From NCBI GenBank assembly GCA_033816765.1, contig CM066292.1, forward strand, positions 3,286,001-3,350,000: a DNA stretch of 64,000 nucleotides. Direction: 5' to 3'. Shown one piece after another: positions 35,540 through 46,008 of this stretch. The DNA comes from Nothopassalora personata. Its lineage: Eukaryota; Ascomycota; Dothideomycetes; Mycosphaerellales; Mycosphaerellaceae. Position numbers and translations under genes: made by a program. The notes beneath the pieces are model-generated. The model worked only from the letters and a program-made list of their open reading frames with translations, did not search any database and was not told where the DNA came from. Within the stretch, counting starts at the first letter, position 1, and every line of letters begins with the position of its first letter.

Positions 35540-38500
35540 GTCCGAGTTTTCCTAAAGTCGACCCCTTAAGGCGAGTAGATACGTGTCTAGCGCGTTACTT
35601 ACGAGGCGTAGTCGAGACTCGTAAGGGCTTTCGCGAGGCTACGTTTCTCCTAGATAACTATACGGATCTTAGCCTAGTATCGTATAAGTATGTACTCCGA
35701 CATTAAATGCAACCTATTAATAGGGTAAGGCTACCGAAGTTAGAGTCGTATGCGCATAACCTAGGGTATTGCTACGGCGCCTTTACGGTTCGGCTACGAC
35801 TCGCTAATAACGCGGGAGTAGAGCGCGTAAGTGACGCTATCTACTACGCGGTGCCTATAGGTAGGCTATTAGTAATTTTAGGTAGACCCTAGCGGCATCG
35901 TAATCGGATAGTAAAGGCCGATAAGGATAACTAGTAGTACTACGGTGTAGAGACGCCTACGGTTTAGTAGCGTAACGCTCGCGAGTTCCTTAAGGATCTC
36001 GAGAGCTTAAAGTAGGTTTATGCGATAAGTGTTCGGGCTATTACTATAGTAGTACCTAAAGGAGAGGGCCCCTCGTAGCCTAAAGAATTTATAGACTTCC
36101 GAGATATATACGTACCTAATAAGTAGGCGAAGCGTAAGATGCCCGACGGGGTTAAGCATGCGATTGATCTCGTTAAAGGAAAGAAACCCCCTTTTAAGCC
36201 GCTGTACTACTAGTCCTTAACTAAGTTAGAGGCCTTAAAGGAGTACCTTACGCAAGTAATGGAGAAGGGGTGGATTAGGCGGTCCGTAAGCGAGGCGGGT
36301 GCGCCTATCCTATTCGTGCTAAAGAAGAATAGCACTCTTAGGCTCTATGTTAATTATAGAGGCCTAAATAAGATTATAGTAAAGAACCGATACCCCCTGC
36401 CCCTAATTAGCGAGACGCTAGATAGGCTATTAGGTTCTAGGTTCTTTACTATAATCGATTTAAAGGACGCCTACTATCGTATCCCTATTAAGCGAGGCGA
36501 TAAGTAGAAGACTACGTTTCGTACGCGATACGGACACTACGAGTACCTAGTAATGCCGTTCGGGTTAACTAACGTACCGGCAACCTTTTAAGGGTATATT
36601 AACAAGGCGCTAACCGGCTTAGTTAATGACATTTACGTAGTCTACCTAGATAATATCCTTATCTATAGCGAGACGCGTAAGGCACACGTACGAGCCGTAC
36701 GCGCGGTGCTAGAGAGGCTACGAAAGTTTGCCCTATTCGTAAACCCTAAGAAGTGTCACTTCTTCTAGGAGAGTGTAGAGTTCCTTAGGTTTGTCGTAAG
36801 CGCCGTAGGCGTGTCGATAGATAGGAGTAGGGTAGCCGCTATCGAGGAATAGCCTACACCTACGACCTTTTATAAGGTCTAGTCCTTCCTTAGGTTTTAC
36901 AACTTCTACCGGCGTTTTATAGAAGGATACTTAAGGGTCTGTAAGCCCCTAACGGACCTGCTAAAGGGATCTAAGGACGGCAAGAAGCACGGCCCTCTTA
37001 CGTGGACCTTAAGCGAAGAGTAGGCGTTTCGATAGCTTAAGGCCGGATTCTTAGGTACACTAATACTTAGGCACTTCGATCCTACGCTACGTACGCGAGT
37101 CGAGACGGATGCCTTAGGTTTCGCGATCGTAGGTATTATATCCTAATTGTTTAGTACTAAGTAGCATCCTATCGCGTTCTATTTACGTAAGATAATACTA
37201 GCTAAGTGCAACTACGAGACGTACGATTAGGAGCTACTTATAGTAGTTAAGGCTTTTAAGCATTAGAGGCTATACTTAGAGGGCGCTACGCATACGGTGC
37301 GAGTACTAGTCGACTACGCTAATCTATAGGGCTTTATAACAGTAAAGTAGCTAAATGGGCGGTAAGCTCGATAGGCTACGTTTCTATAGTCTTTTAATTT
37401 TATAGTAGAGCATCGGCCGAGTAAGACTAACCTAGCCGACGCGCCTTCGAGATGCAGTAACTACGTAGCTATAACGTAATAAACTTCGAACTTACTACCT
37501 ACCTTATAAAGTAAGCTGTCTTTCTAGAAGGAGTCTCTAGAAGGGATACCGCAATATATTCGATTTACGGTTCGAATAGCGAGCGTTGCTCGCATCTTTT
37601 AAGGAGTTTTTACGTCCGGGGTACGACGGGGCTTTTCTCCTTCTCTCAAATTTTGGTCTCGTTCTCGAGACCCGTGTTGCATAGTCTTTAACTCAAATAG
37701 CACGTTAATGGAATAATCAATCAATCAATCTAGAAGGGATAAGCGAGCCGACGGTAAAGCGCGTGCTTACTACCTACGAGGCGATGTAGGGCGACATAGG
37801 CGCGGCGATAGTAGTGCGGAGAGGTGACCTTCCCTATTAAGATAAGCCGTCTTTACTAGTAGCAGTATACGCTATAGTAATATAGGGTTAAGCTTATAGC
37901 TCGACGGGTGAGTTAATCCTACTCTTAATGAAGATCGCGTAGTAGTAAGACGACTAGTGTATCGCATGCTTAGCGTAGGCGCTAAGCGCGAGGGACGCTA
38001 AGGGATAGCATGTAAAGGATAACCTTGTATACTACGGAGACGCGATCGTAGTACCTAGGGATTACGTAATCAGGTCGCATCTAATTCGTATACACTACGA
38101 CGACGTCCTCGCGGGTTACTTTAGAAGGACTAAGACTAAAGAGCTGTTACGACGTAATTATTAGTAGGACTCACTTAGCACGGACGTGAAACAATACGTC
38201 CAAGCCTATAGAACCTACTAGGGTTCGAAGGCGAGGCGCTATCGACCCTACGGCGAGCTATAACCGCTTCCTAGACCGGAGCGACCGTAGTAGGAAATTA
38301 CTATAGATTTTATTACGGACCTACCTCTAAGTACGCGAGCCGGTTGCGTGTATAATGCGATCCTAGTAATAGTCGATCGCTACTTAAAAATAAGCTTATA
38401 CATCCCAACGACGAAGACTTGTATAGCCGTAGAGCTTACGAGGCTCCTACGAGACGAAGTCGTACGATACTATAGTGTCCCGTTAGGTATAGTAAGCGAC

Positions 38501-39360
38501 CGAGGTCCGGTCTTTACTAGTTAGTTTTAGAGTAACTTCTACTTCGAGGCGCGTGTAAAGCGTAAGCTATCTACGGCCTTTCACCCTTAGACTAACGGCT
38601 AAACTAAGAGGGTAAACTAAACCCTCAAACAATACCTTCGTTATTACTATAGTAACAATTAAACTAAGTAGGCTAAGTAGCTTACAGTTACTAAATTCGT
38701 AGCTAATAACAGTATCTACCTAACACTACGGATAAGTCCGTTCGAAATAGCGTACGGTTAGCGACCTAAGATTGCCCCTACACTAACTAGATCTCGAGAC
38801 GAGACCTAGGGGGGGGGGAAGTACTAGCAGCGGTAACAGCTACGAGTCGTATACGAAAACTACGCGCTATACTCGAGGAGCGATAGAAGGCTATAGTAGA
38901 AAGCTAGGCTCGCTACTACAACAAGACCTACTAAGCTAAGACCTACCGCGTAGGTGACTTAGTCCTATTATTAACGAAGAACCTTAAGTTAGTAGTACTA
39001 AAGAAGAAGATAGGTCCGAAGTTTATCGGCCTATACCGCATTACGGACGCTATCGGTTCGTAGGCGTACCGCCTAGCGCTACTAGCCGACTTAAGGCTCT
39101 ATAACGTCTTCTATGTCTCTCTCCTCGAGCCGTATATTGGTAGCGATAAGGATAGACCCGTACCCCCTCTAGCTAATAAGGACGGAGAGTATAAGGTAGA
39201 GGTAGTGCTAGATAGGCGTAAGCGCAAGGGTAAGCTATAGTATCTAGTCTAGTGGAAGGACTAGCTAGAGGAGTATAATAGCTAGGAACCGGCGGAGGGC
39301 CTCGCGAATGCGGATCGTATAGTAGCCGACTATAAGGCGTTAAGGAGAAGCAAATAAGAC
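35540..39360 (+). pseudogene. Gypsy-B pol with C-terminal chromodomain
   Basis: In order on the plus strand: protease-like segment (about 35640-35890), RT with an 82-codon open stretch at 36259-36507 (VKNRYPLPLISETLDRLL, DLKDAYYRIPI) and an active-site box YLDN at 36643-36654, RNase H, integrase core near 38300-38620 (DFITDLPLSTRAG, a SDRGPVFTS segment, LSTAFHP), and a chromodomain near 39183-39350 (VEVVLDRRKRKGKL, then a WKD-like core). It is interrupted by a LINE tail at 37549-37728 and by RIP stops. The chromodomain places it among the chromoviruses, whose integrases target modified chromatin. Confidence 0.85.
37549..37728 (+). mobile_element. 180-bp LINE 3' tail with 13-bp target duplication
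   Basis: Flanked by an exact TCTAGAAGGGATA duplication (37536-37548 and 37729-37741) and ending in an AATCAATCAATC-type tail. Both are hallmarks of target-primed reverse transcription with 5' truncation. It matches 26394-26569 with one difference. It is un-RIPed, although the gypsy DNA around it is heavily mutated. Confidence 0.85.
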
Positions 39361-39439
39361 TAGTACTAGAGTACAAATAAAACTTTTCTTAACTATAAAT
39401 AAAACAAAAGCTAAAGAGTAGCGCGCCTACTAGGGGCTA

Positions 39440-40429
39440 CGTAGAGTAGTAGTAGGCGAGGAGCCCGCGAGCAGCGTGTGAGGCGAGCGCCTCAGTTGTC
39501 GTTACGTAGTAACTTAGGTAAGAATACCTAGTCGGCGGCGGTAGTATCGATGTTCTACGCCTATAGGAACTAGGACCACGGTTAGTAGGGTACACGTAGG
39601 CGAGGAACATGCGACTTACGGCGCGGCCGAGTTTGAATAGCCTATTAAGGGCGCGGTTCTACTCCTACTAGAGCGCGAGGGCTTTGGCGGTAGGGGCGGC
39701 GGTAGTGGTAGCGGCGGCGGCGGAGGTACGTATACGGGTCTCCCCGGCACGCTTATGCTTATAGGCATTAAACTGCCTAATAGCCTATAGAAAGGGTTAG
39801 CCGAAGCATAGGGGACGCACTAGAGCCCTCCCCCGCGAGTAGCAGTCGACTCGTACGAGCGAAGTAGCGACTTACCTCCTTAATGTCGTTACCTAGCTAG
39901 GCACATAGGCGGATCTACTCTACTAGCTCCTACTACTAGAGGTCTATAGGCGCCTAGCCTATTATGGCCGTAAGGAAGTCGCGCTAGGACCGCGCGGCGC
40001 GTAGGCGGCTTTCTAGCGAGGCGATAGCGTAGCTAGTGTTAGGCACGTAGCTGTGTTTACTGCGCCTATAGCGGCTACACTTCTTTAGGAGCTCGCCGGT
40101 AGTAACACTATTACAGTTATCGGCCTCGTCTAGCAAGTGGTTAGCATACGAATCGTAGGCGACGCGCGTAGAGACTTACCCCTAACGAAGTACGGGAGGT
40201 ACCGTATGTATATGTTAATTCTCTACGAGAGCTTAGTAGCTAGCGAGGGCGTTAGTAGCTACGAGGGTAATACTAGTCGCTTGCGACTACTAGGCGTTCT
40301 AGGGGCGTCGCGCACTAGAGCCGCCTAGCGGCGCTTGTCTTCTACGGTATTAGTAGTACTATCGCTACTAGTACTACTAGAGGAGGCGGAGCGGCCGGAG
40401 AACGGTAGCGGGGAGGGTACGGTAGACAT
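39440..40429 (-). pseudogene. Opposite-strand ORF between Gypsy-B pol and its 3' LTR
   Basis: A minus-strand ATG at 40429 opens MSTVPSPLPFSGRSASSSST, a Ser/Pro-rich start with RIP TAGs further on. From about 40130 downward the coherent frame shifts to another phase (EADNCNSVTTGELLKKCSRY, then YAIASLESRLRAARS), which could be an intron starting near a GTAAGT or a frameshift. It runs against pol. The order Ser-rich start, Cys residues and helix-forming charged part recalls the opposite-strand ORF of Gypsy-C. Function is unknown and the exact end uncertain. Confidence 0.5.
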
Positions 40430-40730
40430 AATAATAATAATAATGCTAGCGAGGCGCTTACGATAATAGTACGGTACGGGTGCGTAGTAGTAGTGTAGCG
40501 AAGGTAATGAGCTAGGGAGCGTACTAAGAAAGGGCTAGGTTAGGCTAGAGTTTTATGCCCCTAACTAGCTACGTCGGTATAGTAACTAAGCCTCACTTAC
40601 CTATACCTACATAACGACACGTACGCAACCCGCATATGGGCCGCATAGCAACTATAGTTCTAGAAGTACATAGGAGCCTCTACGTAGCAACTAGCGAGCT
40701 AAGGACAGCTCGTACGGGAGGGGAGGCAAT

Positions 40731-40927
40731 TGTAAGGGGCAGCCTAGTAGCTAACCCCTACATGTAGCCTTATATATAACATGCGGTCGCGACCGGCTAC
40801 TAAGCCGTACGTGACACGCATAAGTACACCTTACGACGCGCGATGCGTCTTAAACAAAAGGTAAGAATTAGTTTATCTACGACTAGTAGGTCGTGGGCGT
40901 GCTATACATTGCGACATCCCCTTAACA
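40731..40927 (+). repeat. Gypsy-B 3' LTR
   Basis: 197 bp, near-identical to 34139-34335. Differences are C/T and G/A only where I compared them. Followed by CCTAG. Confidence 0.92.
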
Positions 40928-40932
40928 CCTAG

Positions 40933-41593
40933 CTCTTCTAAAGCCTATTTAGCTCTAGTGTAAGCTGTCGCTTACGTAATATGTTGTTTAGTCCGTACTA
41001 ATCCTTTAGAGCCTAGACCTTGCCTCTAAGGGTGCGTTTACTATACATTAGCTCCTAGCCTAGCTCTATAGTAGTCCTAATTAGGTAGGTAACTAATTTA
41101 GACCTTGCGGACGTAAAGATGTTATATATCCGCTACCTACGGTCGGCGTCTAACTAGCGGAGCTTAATAAGCTCCTTGTCTTTAGCCGTAGCGTCTTTAG
41201 TAGTGTATGCTAATTAGATTTGCTCGAACGTTAAGTACACCGGCTCTATTAGCTCGGCGGTAGTGTCGTTCGGATCTATATACTTCTAGATGTTTAGAGA
41301 CTTAGCGTAGAGCTCTAACTAACGGTTAAACTTGTCCTATTAGTTATAACTCTTAAGAACGATAGTAGCGTGCGGTAAAGCACCGGTACTACCGGGTGTC
41401 TCGGTAGTCGCTATAACGGTGTTAATAGGCCTAATGAAAGTTCCTATAGGTCTACTAGGGTTACTGCACTACTGTGTAATAGTTGTTAATAGGATAATGA
41501 TAGATCCTACTAGTTTTTAATAACGATGCAAAATCTACTCTAGGGCTTCGTTTTATATAGCAAACGTTAGTAAGCGCCTATCGGGCTCATAAC
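40933..41593 (-). pseudogene. Copia-B gag, N-terminal part
   Basis: Minus-strand copia gag-like sequence with RIP stops between the primer-binding site (41581-41593) and the Gypsy-B insertion. It continues leftward at 34133. No knuckle is visible in this half. Confidence 0.5.
41581..41593 (-). other. Primer-binding site of Copia-B: initiator-Met half-tRNA type
   Basis: Directly inside the 5' LTR, the plus-strand bases TCGGGCTCATAAC equal part of the anticodon stem-loop of initiator tRNA-Met, so the minus-strand genome would pair with an internally cleaved tRNA, as in Drosophila copia. Confidence 0.65.
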
Positions 41594-41799
41594 TATTACG
41601 TTACAAGTGGTTAGAAGTCATAAAATGGGCTTATAAAGGTGTTTTAAAAGCAGGTAGTAGATTGCATGTATCTAAGCTAGAATTGAAAGGGCTGCTTATA
41701 GAAAGGCTGTAGGTAACTAATTAATGTTACCTAATTCTTAGCCGCTGCTGCCTCAGGTTTGATTAGGCTACAGCGCCGGTGCACGCTTAGATCGTGACA
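41594..41799 (-). repeat. Copia-B 5' LTR (right)
   Basis: 206 bp, ending CGTGACA, followed by the target duplication CTAGA. Confidence 0.88.
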
Positions 41800-41804
41800 C
41801 TAGA

Positions 41805-42135
41805 TTCTTCTCTAGTAGTACGCTAATTAGTATAGATTTCTATACCTAAAACTACACGCCTTTTCTAAGTACCTAGTTATCCTTAGTAGACCTTACTAGG
41901 TTACTAGAGGTATTGTTTCTAAACTCTATATCTAGTCTAGCTCTTTTAGATACTATACTAAGGTAATAATACTTAGTACCGATGTCCTATAGTAGTTCTT
42001 AAATCGATTAGATAGTTATACGTAAAACAAATATAGGGTCGGGTCTACTAGTAATATAAGCTAATCCTTAATAGAGCTTCGATAACAATTTAGGTTTTAA
42101 ATTAAATAGGCAGAGGAGCACTCGGGCTTATAACC
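41805..42135 (-). pseudogene. Copia-A gag, N-terminal part, with initiator-Met primer site
   Basis: Minus-strand gag remnant with RIP stops, continuing at 27853 beyond the Copia-B insertion. At 42123-42135, CGGGCTTATAACC is the RIPed counterpart of the initiator-Met half-tRNA primer site seen in Copia-B. Confidence 0.55.
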
Positions 42136-42310
42136 TTTTATAAATAGGTATTTAACGAGTATAAGCTTCTAGATTAAAACGATAGGGTGGATTAGTAACC
42201 CTTATAAATTGCCACTAGGTGTAAGACTATCTAGCTACAGTAATAGTGTAATATAGTGTGTATGTGCCAAGTCCTAACTAACATAGCCATTAGTCACCTG
42301 ATTCACAACA
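42136..42310 (-). repeat. Copia-A 5' LTR (right), heavily RIPed
   Basis: 175 bp paired with 24524-24699. Differences are overwhelmingly CA-to-TA and TG-to-TA, giving a direct record of RIP against a nearly unmutated twin. Confidence 0.88.
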
Positions 42311-43195
42311 CGCCCCTTGCCCTTGCAACAACGTAGAAGGATGAGCCGAGTCACGCGAGCGTAGCGTGTTATACGCACCTCACGTCCTAAAAAGAACGTG
42401 ACATCGCGAGGCGCTATAGGCGTTGTATTCATGAAGATACGAGATCGAGCTGCAGGTCATGCCACCTAGTTAATATCTAGCGATAGCTCACCGCGAGAGC
42501 GGAGACACTATGACTACGATCAGCGCGATTCCTCGGCAAGCAACCAGATCATTGGGTGCAAATAGATGCAGCAGAGCATCGCGTGTGCGATCGAACGGCG
42601 CATGGCAATTTGCTCCCGCATATAAATGCTTTCGTTGAGATGCATCGGTGTATCTCGCAATGTTTGGGCAACATGATGCAGAAGCATGCAATAGCAAGGA
42701 TTTAGACGAGAGCATAATGGGCGTGCAGTGCGAACTAGCGACTCGGACTGCGATGTGTATATGGTCGCAAGCCATGACACGGGAATGGGCAGCGACGAAG
42801 ACGTTGTGGGCAGCGACAACAGCGTAGTGAGCAACGACAGCAACAACACCTCAAAATTGTGGGGATGCAAGCAAGTACGGAGTATACCAACGACAAGCGG
42901 GATGGGGAAATCCAGGAACGCTCCGGTCTCCGAGAACGCAGGACCCACAGTTCTCTAACGTTGAGCGGCCTGCAGCGGAGACGAGATTTCAAGAGGCATG
43001 CGTGGAGGCAGCAACATTTCGAAAATGGCAACGCGGATGGCACTAGGCATTGACGAACAGCGTTTAGAGATCCAGCGACAGCAAGATCAGGACAGGCCCA
43101 ATACACGAAGGCGCATAAGACACCACCAAGGACGGAAGGAGACTTCTTCTTCTCCAGATGCCGGCGACGACGCCAACAAACTGATGAAAAAGATT
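42311..43195. other. Intergenic, nothing firmly recognised
   Basis: Normal composition resumes exactly at the end of the nested insertion. Overlapping ORFs of 60-142 codons occur on both strands between 42488 and 43213, but none has a coherent domain or supported start. A Ser/Asp/Asn-rich plus frame at 42728-42958 is low complexity. Confidence 0.45.
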
Positions 43196-43324
43196 GGAGC
43201 GAGAAGGATTTGAACCTCCATCTCTGAGTTGAATGGTACTGGCTAAACGAGATGCCACCCTCAGCATGTCAAAGAATGAGACAGCTTTGGGCCCCTCAGT
43301 ATCCTGCCATTAGACGACCGCTCC
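43196..43324 (-). tRNA. tRNA-like locus 1, isotype unassigned
   Basis: On the minus strand a 7-bp acceptor stem closes (GGAGCGG with TCGCTCC), followed by a D-arm-like GTCTAATGGCAGGAT and, at the other end, a T-arm GGAGG-TTCAAAT-CCTTC. About 55 extra bases lie in the anticodon region, making 129 nt. A CTGAG/CTCAG stem can form around them. The base before a possible anticodon is not the usual U33, so I could not assign an amino acid. It could be an intron-containing tRNA or a tRNA-derived relic. Confidence 0.45.
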
Positions 43325-43365
43325 AAAAGAATTGTGTCAAAGACACAGCCTCAAAAGAGGCGGAT

Positions 43366-43495
43366 GGCGATGGAGGGAATCGAACACCTCGTCTCTCAGC
43401 TTGATGGTACTGGCGGACGGTTGCCACCCTCCGCATGTCAAATGAATGAGACAGCTCGGGGCCCACTGAGTATCCTGCCGTTAGACGACATCACC
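43366..43495 (-). tRNA. tRNA-like locus 2, isotype unassigned
   Basis: 130 nt with acceptor GGTGATG pairing CATCGCC, a D-arm like that of locus 1, and a B-box-like GTGTTCGATTCC. The T stem has one extra T (GAGGTG against CCCTC). The insert between the D-arm and T-arm forms its own hairpins (GGGTGG-CAA-CCGTCC). Repeated as locus 3 at a 173-bp spacing. Confidence 0.42.
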
Positions 43496-43538
43496 GAAAA
43501 GAGTTGGTGTCAAAGACACAGCCTCAATAGAGGCGGAT

Positions 43539-43668
43539 GGCGATGGAGGGAATCGAACACCTCGTCTCTCAGCTTGATGGTACTGGCGGACGATTGCCAC
43601 CCTCCGCATGTCAAATGAATGAGACAGCTCGGGGCCCACTGAGTATCCTGCCGTTGGACGACATCACC
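43539..43668 (-). tRNA. tRNA-like locus 3, tandem copy of locus 2
   Basis: Differs from locus 2 at only a few positions. The two share flanking sequence (GTGTCAAAGACACAGCCTCA) in a 173-bp tandem unit. The open frame crossing both copies on the plus strand is a by-product of the duplication. Confidence 0.42.
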
Positions 43669-46008
43669 TGAGTTGGTTGCCATGAAGGCGATGATCTGGG
43701 AAGAAGAGGAAGAAGTCAGCCAAAAGCAAGAGAGGGAAGACTTACTGAAGTCATGTGCCGTGGTCTCGGGCGCCTGGCGCTGTGTGGTGTTAAGGAAAGG
43801 AAAGAAGAAGGAAGAGTGCAGAGAGCTGGCCTTTTATTCTCGCCAGATGGTCAAAGCTCAGCACTGCCTCGTTGTGAGGACGTCGTGCTCCAGGATGTCA
43901 TGTGTAGCTCGTATTGCTTCCATGCTGCAACCAGCGAGAGCATTGCTGCGTGGGGTTACAAGTCAGCGGGCATATCACAGAGCTCAGAGGGAGTCTGACT
44001 TGACAATATGCAAGCGTTTCATTGGGCTGCATTTTGGAACACGGGCTTGTCAGAAATCAAAATTTGGCTCGCACTCGCCAGGAATTATGGGCACTGCTTC
44101 GCGAAGTCGCCCTCCCATCCAGACGTTCTATTCAGCTCGAAACCCGTGAGAATCTTGTGAGTGCGCTTTCGAAGAGTATATTCATAGCGTCTGCCACAGC
44201 GTTATGAACCCCCTCATAAAAGCGCTTCGAAGTAAATCATCTCATGCGAGGGAACTCATCAGCCTTGTTCCAGCAAAGTGGACACAGTCGCACGTCATTT
44301 GATGAACTCTACTGCTGATGTGTTGCTATTATGGCTTTCTTGTGGCGGCGTGAACATTCATGAGCTGCTGCGAAATCACTCTGTGATCAGAAGTAAGCTT
44401 TATTCGGCTGACTTGACTGCGGCCTTTAGAAAAGCTTGACATTTTTGGCCGTTCGAGACGCAGAACACAATTATCCCTATAACACCCGGACGAGACGATA
44501 CTCGCAAGCTCGCGCTATAAGAGCACATCAGCGGAATTGTCTGAAGCCCCATTGTGTTGCGTGCTCACGAACAATTCCGGGTGGGGATACCGACAGCCTG
44601 GGACAGTTCCGCTCCCTTGGTAACGATAGCTCGGACTTGCCCGATGAGGGTCTTGCAGTGCTCTGGCTCAGTCCGCTACCACATTTATGCATAACGCGAC
44701 ATCAGGCTGCAGCTGCGAGCTTGCTCTGTACGAGCACGTGAATCGATTCGCTCGAAGTTCTGTCGGATGCATACATCGCCGAGGACATGGCAATGCGGCA
44801 AATTCGATATTGGTCCAGTCAGTCGTCATCCACACACGCTGAGGACACAATAGACTTCAAGCACAGTCATGCGTAGCTTGCCGCACAGACCTCCACCCTA
44901 GCACAAAACTCCAGTCCCTCTTTTCTTCCCTCTTTCTTTCCTTTCCTCCATTCCACCACGACAACAAATGCTAACCCACCAGACGTCCCTCCTACACGAC
45001 GATAAACTGTGAAGCCAATACCCGCAACAGGGCTCGCCTTGAGCAAGCGATATCACTTCGACAGCCTCCGTCCCGAGTACGACGAACCAAACTGACTCCG
45101 GTGATGGCCGTGAACATGCAGAGGCAGGGCAAAGAAGAAAGAGGAGGCCCATCAGTTTCTGGGCCTAAGGGCCTGGAACTGGAGGGCTTCGGGTTTGCTC
45201 GCTTTTATATAGAAACTTAACGTCATTTGTTGTTCTTCTCGCTGTGGGCGTCTTTCCTCCACCTTTAAACCTCTCATCAGAGATTTCAGTGTGACTTTTC
45301 CTGTGGGTGCTGTTTCGTCCTCTATGGCTCCGCTGTGTATCATTATGCCAATATTCATGCCGTCGAGCACAGTCTCTTACTCAACTCGCCTTCATCGGCA
45401 TGCTGACAGCATCAAGGACCTACATCAGCAGACGGAGAGAGCACTGGCGCTCTTTCGATGCAACATGGTTTCTGCACAGCATGCGATGCGAGGACCTGTT
45501 TCAACAGCATACTATAAAATCCAAACATCACACTCATCCTCCATCTCAACGTCCCCCTCTTCCTCTTCTCCCCCTCCTTCCCACCTTGCAAACCAAAGAA
45601 AGCAGACATCTCTGACGGCTGATTTGCCGTGTTTGTCTGCTGCGCAGTACTGCGGAAACCTTCAGGTCCCGGACCTGGCGTAGGATATCGCAAAACCCCC
45701 CACAAGATTCTGAAACAGTCCCTGTGGCATTATCGCAGCGTCAGACGGTCCAACAGGACCGAACGCCTGAAGACCACTATGCCGCTCAAAAGGTAGTAAC
45801 CCACGTGGAGACGGACTGTCCTCACCATCGAGTGGCACAAAAGGCCGGAACCCTTGTGGCTTTACTGCGCCAGTGGGTGGTGCGAATACCTCGAATGCAC
45901 CTTGCTGGAGCCTGGGTGCGCGGGGTCTGTTATCTGGTATCAGCGGTGCGGTGGGAGTGGTATGCTGGAACTGATTATTCTCGATTGCATGATCTGCTGG
46001 TGCAGCTA
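43669..46008. other. Intergenic stretch without a supported gene
   Basis: Many overlapping ORFs up to 158 codons on both strands, none with a recognisable domain. A Pro/Ala-rich minus frame at 45662-46012 could be a terminal exon of the gene to its right, but no splice evidence was convincing. Confidence 0.4.

Larger units (their letters stand above)
34139..40927 (+). mobile_element. Gypsy-B: complete Ty3/gypsy chromovirus inserted into Copia-B
   Basis: 6789 bp bounded by two 197-bp LTRs (34139-34335 and 40731-40927, TGTAAGGGG..CCTTAACA) with a perfect 5-bp target duplication CCTAG (34134-34138 and 40928-40932). A purine tract (GGGAGGGGAGGCAAT) directly precedes the 3' LTR. It carries gag, pol with chromodomain, an opposite-strand ORF and a LINE tail insertion. 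All frames have RIP stops, but fewer than Gypsy-C, and several open stretches of 60-96 codons survive. Confidence 0.93.
27859..41799 (-). mobile_element. Copia-B: Ty1/copia element inserted into Copia-A
   Basis: Two 206-bp LTRs (27859-28064 and 41594-41799, from TATTACG to CGTRACA) are flanked by a perfect 5-bp duplication CTAGA (27854-27858 and 41800-41804). A purine tract adjoins the left LTR (minus strand AAGGGGGTG), and an initiator-Met half-tRNA site adjoins the right, so coding runs on the minus strand. The element is itself split by Gypsy-B at 34139-40927. Removing that leaves about 7.1 kb, a reasonable copia size. Confidence 0.9.
24524..42310 (-). mobile_element. Copia-A right copy: Ty1/copia element on the minus strand, carrying nested insertions
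   Basis: Direct LTRs at 24524-24699 (176 bp) and 42136-42310 (175 bp) run TGTTG..CAACA. The flanks AGCCC (24519-24523) and CGCCC (42311-42315) are a target duplication with one mismatch. A purine tract (AAAGGGGGAG on the minus strand) touches the left LTR, and an initiator-Met half-tRNA primer site touches the right one, so gag-pol would run right to left. Without the inserts only about 3 kb remains: gag (27853-26570 plus 42135-41805) and an opposite-strand ORF. Pol is absent, so this is a deletion derivative. It holds a LINE fragment (25805-26569) and Copia-B (27859-41799). Confidence 0.85.

Noticed and set aside
43334..43618. Plus-strand ORF with an internal repeat (MSKTQPQKRR-like and its copy)
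   Set aside because: It is produced by reading through the tandem tRNA-like units on the other strand.
43673..44149. 158-codon plus-strand ORF after the tRNA-like loci
   Set aside because: No domain, and several overlapping frames of similar length occur on the same strand; not enough to call a gene.
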